The position numbers and the translations under genes were made by a program. From Carallia brachiata (Eukaryota > Streptophyta > Magnoliopsida > Malpighiales > Rhizophoraceae): a DNA stretch of 64,000 nt. A model generated the notes under the pieces. It worked only from the letters and a program-made list of their open reading frames with translations, did no database searches and was not told the DNA's origin. This document shows, in pieces, positions 12,571 through 22,069 of the stretch. The stretch lies in contig JADCRB010000067.1 in the NCBI GenBank assembly GCA_021464245.1, positions 3,193,908 through 3,257,907 on the forward strand, in the 5' to 3' direction. How positions within the stretch are numbered: position 1 is the stretch's first letter; the number at the start of each line of letters is the position of its first letter.

Positions 12571-15130
12571 ATGGAAACAGAGTAAGCATTTTCTCTTAAT
12601 TGTTGGATACTTGTGAACTTCTATAATATATTCTCTAACATTTATTTTTATAATTTTATTTGTATAGGTTGACATCAAATACAATGGATGAAACTAATTA
12701 TATAAGTGAAGAAATTGCTCCTGCATCGAATGAGACCCCAAATGTAATTGAGTCACAAGAAAATGACTTATCTGTTGCACCCCCCAAGAAATCTAGAGTT
12801 AAAAGTGTAGCTTGGCTGCATTTTACAAAGCACGAAGTCAATGGAAAGAAGAAGGCAAAATGCAATCATTGCGGTAAATTTTTAGTTTCTGGTAACAACA
12901 ATGGGACAAAACACCTATTAGATCACATAAATTCATGTCCACTTCGGCGAAGGAATGATCCATCACAACAACACATTGTTCCTAGTTTTCAATCAAGCAA
13001 TAAGGGGACAATTTCTTCCTATAGCTTTGATCAAGATAGTGCAAGAAAAGAGCTCGCTAAGGCAATCATTCTTCATGGATATCCCCTTTCTGTAGTGGAA
13101 CACATTGGGTTTAGAAGATTTGCAAATGCTTTGCAACCTGTGTTCACTATGCCTTCTAGGAGCACTGTAAAGAGTGATATTCTCAAAATTTTTGATATTG
13201 AGAAAGAGAGGGCGCAAAGGCTAATATTCAACAATGAAAGTAGAGTTGCTATCACTTCAGATATGTAGACATCTAGTAACCAGAAAAGAGGATTTATGGC
13301 TATTACAGCTCACTTTATTGATGGTTCTTGGGTGCTACAAAGTCGAATTTTGAGGTATATTTTTTAATTTGCTTTATTCTTTTAATAATTATTACACTTT
13401 TAAATTATTGATTTTGTAGTAATATCTTCAATATAATTTTTATAGGTTTGTCTATGTGCCTTGTCCACACACTAGTAATGTTTTATCTGAAGTGATGATT
13501 GATTGTTTGATGAGATGAAACTTGGATCATAAATTGTCCACAGTCACATTGGATAATTGCACAACAAATGATGCCATGATTGAGATTTTGAGAACAAGAT
13601 TAGATGAAGATGACTTATTGTGCAATTGTAATTTCTTGCATATGCGTTGTTGTGCTCATATTTTGAATTTAATTGTTAAAGATGGCTTAGATGTCATAAA
13701 AGTTGGCATTGAAAAAATTTGTGATAGTGTGGTTTTTTGGACTGCTACACCAAAAAGAAAAGAGAGATTTGAGGAAATTGCAAAGCAAGTGAAGGTTTCT
13801 ACCACTAAGAGCTTGATTCTTGATTGTCCAACTAGGTGGAATTCCACTTTCTTAATGCTAGAAACAGCAATTTTGTATAAAAAGGTTTTTTACCGATTGA
13901 AAAGGATAAAAGAACCTCATTATAGTGATTGTCCAAGTGAGGAGCAGTGGAAGTTTGCAAAAGAAGTTTGTGAGAAGTTGAAACTGTTCAATAGTGTCAC
14001 CGAGTTGTTTTCGGGGACCCAGTATCCTACTGCAAATTTATATTTTCCCAGAATTTGTGAGATCAAAATGGCATTGATAGAGTGGAAGTCTTCTCCAGTT
14101 GAAGTGGTAAAATCAATGGCACAAAATATGTTAGAGAAATTTGAAAAATATTGGAGTGTGATCCATGTAATTATGGGGGTTGCCATTGTGTTGGATCCAA
14201 GATATAAAATGTCTTTGGTTGAGTTTTATTTTGATCATCTCTTTGGTTCGGAAAGTGTTATCCATGTGGCTAGAATTAGACGGAGTTGTTATGACTTGGT
14301 AAGTGAGTATCAATTGCGAAATTCTCAACCAGGAGATGATGATACAGTTCAAGTAGACTCATTTTTTTCTGGTATCAGTGATAATGTCAATTCTGGGTCT
14401 ACTTTTGATCAATATTTAAGAAAGAAAAAAAAAAAAAGATTGGATCGTCGGTTAAATCAGAGTTGGACTACTACCTTGAAGAGGATGAGGTGCCATTTAC
14501 AATTGATTTTGATGTTTTAAATTGGTGGAAGGTGTATGGATTGAAATTTCCTACATTGCAAGCCATTGCTAGGGATGTTTTTGCTATTCCTGTATCTACG
14601 GTGGCTTCTGAATCAGCATTTAGTGCCAGTGGAAGAATCATAAGTCCTCATCGTAGTAGGCTACATCCAGATACAGTGGAAGCAATTATGTGTACCCAAA
14701 ATTGGTTGTGGGCTGCTGAAAAAAGAGGTGAGTAATTTAATTATCCAATTTTATTTTCTTAACAAGTTGAAATGGTGTTCTCAAAGCTGAATATGTATAT
14801 TCATCTTATACTACACTTTGTACAATTCTTCTTAACATGACATAGAGAATACATTAATTGCTATTTGACTGTTCTTTTTATTGCCCTTGCATGTTAGATA
14901 ATGGAATTTGTTTCTTATTATTAAGGTGGTATGGTTAAAGTTATGGATGAAATAGCAGATTGCGTTTTGAACGAAGATATTGGTACCGATGAACCAGGTA
15001 TTCTTCTTTATTTAATTAGCTCTATGAATTATAATAATTTTAGGTTTTTTAGAGGTTACAATTTTTACATTGTTGTTTTATTAATGCAGCTCAAGAAATG
15101 GAAAGTTGTGTAACCGAGTTAACAAAATGA
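12571..15130 (+). pseudogene. hAT transposase (BED zinc finger, hATC dimerisation domain), inactivated
   Basis: Probable exons are 12571-12581, 12668-13354, 13446-14727, 14926-14997 and 15090-15130, all with GT-AG borders in consistent phase. The N-terminal part carries a BED zinc finger (CNHCGKF, then H and C spaced as in the family, with a tryptophan at WLHFTKHEV). The middle is the RNase H-like hAT core, including CCAHILNLIVKDGL and LDCPTRWNSTF. The C-terminal hATC region includes FPTLQAIARDVFAIPVSTVA, SESAFSASGR and ending NWLWAAE. Three lesions disable it: an in-frame TAG at 13266-13268 and an in-frame TGA at 13516-13518, both where relatives have tryptophan, and a frame change in the A-run at about 14424-14438 just before the hATC domain. 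The first tiny exon is inferred only from phase. Confidence 0.9.
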
Positions 15131-15924
15131 GAAGATGCTGTGCTGCAGATTAGTTGCTGGACTGATCCTTTGTGTTTTTTGCATTTTGCAGATTTTATTT
15201 GACTCATGTATTTATTTATTGAATTTCTGTGCATTACTTCTGGATATTAAATTTATGGGAAAGATATTAAAATTTCCACATTGGCATAATCTGCTTTGAT
15301 ACTAATAGGGTCTTTAAGGTATATGTCCACTAGTTAACCTGTTAACCTTAGTTGTTCCTTGTTGAGTACTGCAAGAAATCACAGGCTAATTTTAGTCAAT
15401 CCAGAACTGAATGTTGACTTGGAGAGGCTTCTATCCAAAGATGTAAGCGAATGTCTGTATATGGAAAGGACTGAAGTTATGTTCACTATGCTTGTTTTTG
15501 ACTAATTGATGTTGTTTGGTAATGCTTGATCAATAATGTTTGATAAAAGGGGATGCGAGGATTGTAATTGAATGTTTTGTACACCTAATGGTATATTATG
15601 AGAATGAATATGAGTTCCAGAGATTATCAAGATGATGAGGAGCAAACAAAGATATATAGGATCTGTGTTGATGCTAAGATAGAGGCTGGAGGGAACACCT
15701 TTGAAGCAAAAGATGTTTGGGCTTTCCATGCAATATGGCACTTAGCAACCGAAAAGTGATCTTCAATAGTTACTTTTTGTTGTTCCTAAAGGATTAATTG
15801 CTTTTCTATTATATTATGTCTTCGGCCAGTCTTTGTCCAAGATCTGGGAAAGATGTTAACCACATTGGCATAGTTTGCTTTGATATTTAATAGGGTCTTT
15901 AAAGTATATGTCCATTAATTTAAA

Positions 15925-16087
15925 TTAAAGGCGGGGATAGGGCGGGGACGGGGATCCCCGATCCCTGGTGGGGATGGGGACGGGGATTCAAATCCCATCC
16001 CCGTCGGGGACGGGGACGGGGACGGGGATTGGGTTCAAAAGCGGGGGCGGGGATCGGGGATACCATCCCCGCCCCCGCCCCTCCCCG
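15925..16087. repeat. GC-rich right subterminal repeats of the hAT element
   Basis: At least six GGGGACGGGGA or GGGGATGGGGA words and their complement occur here, mirroring 10551-10705. The array ends at the TTGCCATTCCTA terminus. Confidence 0.75.
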
Positions 16088-16107
16088 TTGCCATTCCTAT
16101 AACCATG

Positions 16108-17108
16108 TATAACATCGAAAACAATATTAATATATATTTTAAATTTTAATATTTTAATTAGTGTCTTAATTAAAATTAATATTTTTATTTTTAAAACAAA
16201 AATAAAATTTTTAAAAATATAAAATAACAATATTTTAAAAATTATCAATTTTATTTTAAAAATTAACTTTAACTTTAGTTAAAATATTAATCAAAACACT
16301 AAATTTTTAAATACAATATTTTCTCTATCCCAAAAAAAACTGATATATGTCGATTTGAGGCCGGCCCACGGGGTACTTTCAGTGGCGCATAGGCAGATCA
16401 TAGTAACTAATATGTAACAACAATATAAAGATTATATATATATATAATATATAATTAAAATAGAACTAGAAGCATCAGGAATCATGCCATCGACAACATA
16501 CCTTGTTACGTTATTTGTAAAACTTCATGTCGGGTCAAGTACCTCCATCACCCACTTAAGCGGCTAAGCTTTATCCGTCTCAAACTTTAGCTAATAGCCT
16601 AAAACTCGTACCAAAAATTTTTTAATTGATGCTTAGATTTCTGGAAATCATGCAAACAAAATGAAAATCGTAATTAAGTTAGATTTACCACTAACCTAGC
16701 ATGAGCCCGTTGGATGTTGACTAACACATCTTTTTCTTTTTGGTTAAATTGAGTTGGATTTACGACATGATGAGAATAGAGGGTGTATATTATTAATTTA
16801 TCAATTATGACGCTTTAATCTCTTTTTTATTATTTCTCGTGTTTCGACAGAGGAAAGTAACTCAACGTTGCGTTGTGTATACGGCCGACATGCACGTACA
16901 TTTAAGCCGAGTTTTAGGCTCATAAATCTCTTGCTCTTTCTCAATCTCTTTAGCCGTACGTGACTGAGCTATGGGCATTGCTAGGCGATTAATCCTATAA
17001 CAAATTAACTGTACCTCTCCTAACTCACTCTAAAAAACTATACCTCTCTTATCTCTTCGCAGCATAGAAATTCATTTTACGTCGATGCATGTGGATACGA
17101 TGTGCGAA
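16108..17108. other. Upstream region of the phosphate transporter
   Basis: AT-rich DNA up to about 16450, then more mixed sequence. No gene is seen. The distal promoter has no motif I can support beyond those listed separately close to the gene. Confidence 0.5.
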
Positions 17109-17116
17109 GGATATCC
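17109..17116. promoter_or_regulatory. P1BS box 1 (GGATATCC)
   Basis: A perfect, fully palindromic match to GNATATNC, the binding site of PHR1-type phosphate-starvation MYB factors, 167 bp before the PHT1 start codon. Confidence 0.75.
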
Positions 17117-17123
17117 ATAAAAA

Positions 17124-17131
17124 GCATATGC
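17124..17131. promoter_or_regulatory. P1BS box 2 (GCATATGC)
   Basis: A second palindromic match to GNATATNC, starting 15 bp after the first box, so the two lie about one and a half helical turns apart centre to centre. Confidence 0.75.
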
Positions 17132-17140
17132 TTCATGTTC
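17131..17140 (+). promoter_or_regulatory. CTTC/MYCS-like box (CTTCATGTTC)
   Basis: It differs at one position from CTTCTTGTTC, the element described in promoters of mycorrhiza-induced phosphate transporters, and shares one base with the second P1BS box. A one-mismatch 10-mer can occur by chance; its position beside two P1BS boxes is what makes it notable. Confidence 0.4.
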
Positions 17141-17204
17141 CCTTGGTGTGTGCTCCCAGAGCATTTTGTTGTTAACGTCCCATGATTCGGTTTGACGCCC
17201 CTAG

Positions 17205-17214
17205 TTTTATAAGG
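17205..17214 (+). promoter_or_regulatory. Probable TATA box of the phosphate transporter
   Basis: TTTTATAAGG lies 69 bp before the start codon and about 65-80 bp downstream of the P1BS/CTTC group, a usual core-promoter spacing. Confidence 0.5.
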
Positions 17215-17282
17215 CCACCCCGGGCCGGCAAGGCCCAGCCCCCACCTCCTCAGCAAGAGCCGAACCACCTCCAAAAAGAATT

Positions 17283-18881
17283 ATGGAGCACTTAAGCAAT
17301 CTGGCGGTGCTGAATGCGCTGGATAATGCCCGGACACAATGGTACCATATCACTGCCATAGTCATCGCCGGCATGGGCTTTTTCACCGATGCCTATGATC
17401 TCTTCTGCATCACCACCGTGTCCAAACTCCTAGGCCGTCTTTATTACTACGACCCAAGTACCAAAAGCCCCGGCAAATTACCATTATACGTTAATAATCT
17501 GGTTGTCGGAACGGCTCTAATTGGCACGCTGAGTGGCCAACTATTTTTCGGCTGGCTTGGCGACAAGCTAGGCCGCAAAAAGGTGTATGGGATCACGCTA
17601 ATTCTCATGGTCATTTGCGCCATTGGCTCGGGTCTATCCTTTGGATCCAGGGCCAGTTCTGTGATTGGCACCCTTTGTTTCTTCAGGTTTTGGCTTGGGT
17701 TCGGGATAGGCGGGGATTATCCTCTCTCCGCCACTATTATGTCCGAGTATGCTAACAAGAAGACCCGTGGGGCATTTATAGCTGCCGTTTTCGCCATGCA
17801 GGGCGTAGGGATTATTTTCGCCGGTCTGGTTTCAATGATTCTTTCGAAGATCTTTCTCAATTACTGCGAAGCTAAGCCCTTCAATCAAGAGCCAATTTTT
17901 TCTACCCAACCTCAGGGGGATTATCTTTGGAGAATCGTGCTGATGCTCGGAGCCTTGCCTGCTATGTTGACGTACTACTGGCGGATGAAGATGCCGGAAA
18001 CCGGTCGTTACACGGCCATCATCGGAGGGGATGCCCAACAAGCTGCGGTTGACATGGGGAGGGTTCTTCATATCGATATCGAGGAAGAACCAGAGAAGAT
18101 ATCTCGGTTCAATGCTGCTAATAGATATCCCTTGTTATCCAGAGAGTTCTTTGAGCGACACGGGCTTCACTTGCTCGGTACGACGAGCACATGGTTCTTG
18201 TTGGACATAGCATTCTACAGCCAGAATCTCACCCAAAAAGATATATTCCCGGTAATGGGATTGACCCAAGAAGCCGAAGAAGTCAGTGCTCTGGAGGAAG
18301 TCTACCAGACTTCACGGGCCATGTTCGTTGTTGCACTGCTCGGCACATTCCCTGGTTATTGGTTCACCGTGGCTCTTATTGAAAGTCTCGGCCGATTCGT
18401 TATCCAGCTTATCGGCTTCTTTATGATGTCAATCTTCATGTTAATTATGGGCATCAAATACGATTACCTTAAAGATCACAACCATAAGTTCTTATTTGCA
18501 TTTTTGTACGGGCTAACGTTCTTCTTTGCTAACTTCGGTCCAAACAGCACCACTTTTATTCTTCCGGCGGAGCTGTTCCCAACCCGGGTGAGATCCACGT
18601 GTCACGCGCTGAGCGCTGCTTCGGGAAAACTAGGAGCTATGGTCGGGACATTTGCCGTTCAGACGTTCACTTTGGATGAAGACGTGAGCAAAATTAAGCA
18701 TGCTTTGATGGTCTTGGCCTTCACCAACATGCTTGGCTTCTGCTGCACCTTCTTGCTCACCGAGACCAAAGGCCGTTCTTTAGAAGAGATATCAGGGGAA
18801 GATGGTGTTGGGGACGAGAAAGGCATGGCGGCCAGATCGAGGATAAGGCGGCAGAGCTCAAGTCGGAGGGAGCTTGCATGA
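17283..18881 (+). CDS. PHT1: PHT1-family proton/phosphate symporter
   Basis: An intronless 532-residue protein, the usual PHT1 length. It is a 12-helix major facilitator superfamily H+/phosphate symporter of the plasma membrane. The PHT1 signature [13 protein letters not shown] is at residues 143-155; the MFS motif GDKLGRKK is at 93-100; [20 protein letters not shown] lies in helix 1. A long central cytosolic loop precedes the second six-helix half, which contains [20 protein letters not shown]. The C-terminal region ([15 protein letters not shown]) resembles, from memory, the PT4/PHT1;11 branch that includes mycorrhiza-inducible transporters, but this needs a tree. After SGED the tail is unusually long, basic and serine-rich ([15 protein letters not shown]). 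Two P1BS boxes and a CTTC-like box upstream predict induction by phosphate starvation and perhaps by arbuscular mycorrhiza. Confidence 0.96.
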   Translation: MEHLSNLAVLNALDNARTQWYHITAIVIAGMGFFTDAYDLFCITTVSKLLGRLYYYDPSTKSPGKLPLYVNNLVVGTALIGTLSGQLFFGWLGDKLGRKKVYGITLILMVICAIGSGLSFGSRASSVIGTLCFFRFWLGFGIGGDYPLSATIMSEYANKKTRGAFIAAVFAMQGVGIIFAGLVSMILSKIFLNYCEAKPFNQEPIFSTQPQGDYLWRIVLMLGALPAMLTYYWRMKMPETGRYTAIIGGDAQQAAVDMGRVLHIDIEEEPEKISRFNAANRYPLLSREFFERHGLHLLGTTSTWFLLDIAFYSQNLTQKDIFPVMGLTQEAEEVSALEEVYQTSRAMFVVALLGTFPGYWFTVALIESLGRFVIQLIGFFMMSIFMLIMGIKYDYLKDHNHKFLFAFLYGLTFFFANFGPNSTTFILPAELFPTRVRSTCHALSAASGKLGAMVGTFAVQTFTLDEDVSKIKHALMVLAFTNMLGFCCTFLLTETKGRSLEEISGEDGVGDEKGMAARSRIRRQSSSRRELA

Positions 18882-21800
18882 AGTATTTTGACGCTGTGAT
18901 CTAAAGTATAATTAATTAATTAGGCCAATAAGTGCGGTAAAAGATCACGAGATCGCTGATATATGTTTTTTGTTGTTTAATTTTTCACGGATATGCCTTA
19001 CCTTTGTTGAATTGAACTCCAATAAGAGTCAGGCAACCTTTTGTTTTCACAATGTGTGTAACGAAAAGTTGTATTTGTAAATTGTGATGAGATTATACAA
19101 TAATATATGTAAGAGAAGATTTTTAATTTGATGGAAAAAAAAAATTTGTATAATGTCAAATTATTAGTGAGTTGTATTTGTTAAAAAATGAATATAAATA
19201 ACAAGTATCATATCATAATATAATAGAGAGAACTTATTTTGCAAGCACTGCCTTTTTGGATCAAAATGGGCACTACTCTTTCATTCAAAGAATTAATTAA
19301 TCAGCCATTTTGGCCATCTACAAAGCAAATTAAGTTTGCACTTATCTTGTCCAGCTGCTCTTTCATTATTATTCACATTAACATTAATATTTAACTCCAT
19401 TACAATTCAACTTTCTGTTCATATCTGGCTAGAAAATAGGTAAGAATTATCATGAGTGCTAAGATTTTGGTCCAAAGGAGTGCTCAACAATGAATTTTCT
19501 TCCATAAATTTGTTTAAATCTGGTCGAAATAGAGTTGAAAGTATATTTGTAAAATATTAAAGCAAAAATTGCATTATTCATAACAAATTCGGGACACAAA
19601 AAAAAAAAAAAAGGGACTTGGCGTGATCTTTAAGCTTCAAAAACAAAATTTGAGGACCTATGAATAATTACCAATCATTTGCTAATGAAAGATGAACGAA
19701 CAATTGGAATTATGGTAAAATTAACGCTTAGGATTTTATGTATGACGTTTGAAGGTTGATAAAAATGAAATGGATCCTAAATGTTTGAGGTATTTATATG
19801 ACTGGCCCTAACAAAGCCGATGTTATTTGATTTAAAAAAAAAAATTTCTTATTTATCCCAATTAGTTTTATTTTGACTATTGATGGTTGTTTAATTTGGT
19901 TGGGTCTATTTATATTTTGTTTTGGTTACACAAGCCTCTTGCCGCCAATTATAAACAGTAATTAATATGTAGAAGGTAAGTACATGACATAAAATGCCAC
20001 GCATACTTCACATTTGAACAGGAACCGTGCAAACGTAGTAATAGAATTGGAAAACTTCAATCATTAATGTTTTCTTTGGTTAAAAAAAAAAAAAAAAAAG
20101 GAGTTTTGTTCGTAAGAGGACTAGTCATTAAATGTCTACTTTAAATATAACAAAAATCGAAACCTGTCTAATTGTGAATTTCAAAGAAAAAGGTAAAAAA
20201 TATATATTAAAAAGAATTAACAATAGAGTCTCGTTGTATGAGAAGGTATAAATTTTTAAATTATGTTTATACACATTTAATTTATATAATTATAAATATT
20301 TTTTATATAATTATAATTAAAAAATATTAAATAAAAATAATAATATTTTTTATTTTTATTATTATGATTATATAAATTAAATACGTGTAAACATAATTTA
20401 AAAAACAGTGCCTGTCAACTTTTTCCCTCAATAATAAGACATTGAAGTCGAAATGGCGTGGCTGACACCTTGATAGAACTTTTTTTCTTGCCCTCCACAC
20501 CTTGATTGAACTAATTTTCTTCTTTTTGTTGCAATTTTTTCAAAAGGAAAAAATTAGAAAGAGAAAGCGTATGAATTACTGTTTAATTGTAATTAGATAG
20601 ATTTAATATATAATTAATTAAATTATATGTGTAACAAATTATAAGAAATTTTTTTTATATTTAATTATACATACAATTCGATCATTACGTATTAAATCTG
20701 TTTAGTTACATTTAAATAATAATTTAAGTATATTTTTTAAAAAATATAAGAGTGTTATTTTCAAAATAAGACTACTAGGATGCGACAAAGTGCTCAATCT
20801 AGAACATATCCTTCGGTCTCTCTGTATATTCAGGCTGATGACGCACCGGGTTACGTGTATTTTTCTCCACCAACTTTTTGCACAACGTAATTGGTACAGC
20901 AATGTATTGAACTATTGATAGTTAATTAATTATACGACACAATAACGACATGGTGGGCAACAAGGGAAGATTTAAGCCGAAAATCTCAACTTATCAAATA
21001 AACTTTATAAACAAATTAATGATATTTCCACTTTCAGAAATAGTTGTCACTCAATGAAATTATTTAAATAAATTTAAAATAATATATATCGTTAAATAAT
21101 TAAAATTAATATATATATATATGTATCTGTGTGTGTGTGTTTTTAAATGAATTGATAATTTTAGTGTTACATAAAATTAAAATGTATAGAAGAGTTTTTT
21201 TATATTTTTTAATTTTGAGAAAAATAATTTTTTTAATAAAATCATGACATATTGTGTAGAGGTCTTAAATTTAAATTGTATGAAAAGAGGAGTGAAATTT
21301 ATAAGAAGAGAAACTTATTTATTATATAATTTATGGTCTAATAAATTTTTTAATAAATAAAAAAAATAAAATCATGATACATTAAAATCTTACTTTATAT
21401 GGCTTTATATGGCTTGATATATATTGATCAAGCTATTTTTGATATTCACGCGTAGGCAAAATTTTTTTCATATACTTTGACTTTTACAATTTAAATATTG
21501 TATATTTAATGCTAAAAATATCTCAAATTTTGTTAATTAAATTCAACTTGATCTTAACTAATTTTTTAATGCTGTGCGACTCGTTAGGAATTTGATATGT
21601 TTGCAATAAATATAAATTTTGGTCTCAAAAATTAGGTGAATTAAATTTTTATAATTTATTATTAATTCTTTAATTATTATTCGTCAAACAAACATAACAT
21701 TGGTGCACTTTAAAATCATTTTGAAGGAAAAATTATTTAGTTATGTAATAATATATACAAATTTAACACGAAAGATCAACATTATTAGGTTGAAAAAATA

Positions 21801-22069
21801 TATTAAATTTATAAAAAAAAATAATTATTCAAATAACTTTATATCATGCGTGTTATAGATAGGATAATTACTTAATCGTATCCTTTGGGAAGCATACTAT
21901 TTTTCTCAGTCTCACAGCGGGAGTCGCGCCTCCCCCAGGCTAACTTGGCAGAAAGCCCTAGAACTTTAAACCAATCAAACGATTGACCTTTCTACCAAGA
22001 AATCAGGAAAATAGAAGGAGAGAATTGTTGTTAGCTATTTTGATCGGTTTCAGACCAGATAGTAGTCGG
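18882..22069. other. AT-rich intergenic DNA
   Basis: No gene is supported over 3.2 kb. Contents are A/T runs, a short TA/TG microsatellite (about 21110-21140) and one long inverted repeat (20253-20405). The last ~170 bp, from about 21900, is less AT-rich and probably holds the promoter and 5' leader of the carrier gene. Confidence 0.55.
20253..20405. repeat. Hairpin MITE-like inverted repeat, 153 bp
   Basis: The 43-base left arm (20253-20295) and the 43-base right arm (20363-20405) are reverse complements with four mismatches, separated by a 67-base A/T core. The structure would fold into one long hairpin, as in small palindromic MITEs. No target duplication is evident. Confidence 0.65.

Larger units (their letters stand above)
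10533..16099 (+). mobile_element. Ac/hAT-superfamily DNA transposon, 5.57 kb, near full length
   Basis: Inverted termini TAGGGATGGCAA (left) and TTGCCATTCCTA (right) differ at one base and match the Ac-type T/CAGGG start. The element is bounded by the perfect 8-bp target duplication TAACCATG at 10525-10532 and 16100-16107. Both subterminal regions are strikingly GC-rich in otherwise AT-rich DNA, dominated by GGGGACGGGGA/TCCCCGTCCCC words, which are candidate transposase-binding repeats. Inside lies a BED-finger hAT transposase gene on the plus strand with disabling lesions (12571-15130). A 28-bp perfect copy of the left-end sequence recurs internally at 11764-11791. The intact target duplication suggests a fairly recent insertion, but the broken transposase means this copy cannot move by itself. 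Confidence 0.93.

Noticed and set aside
13355..13445. Treating the break between the two long hAT frames as a simple frameshift
   Set aside because: A GT-AG intron with consistent phase (SRILR joined to FVYVP) explains it; the real lesions are the two stops and the later A-run frame change.
17447..18071. Antisense and alternate frames inside the phosphate transporter
   Set aside because: Shadows of the intact 532-codon gene.
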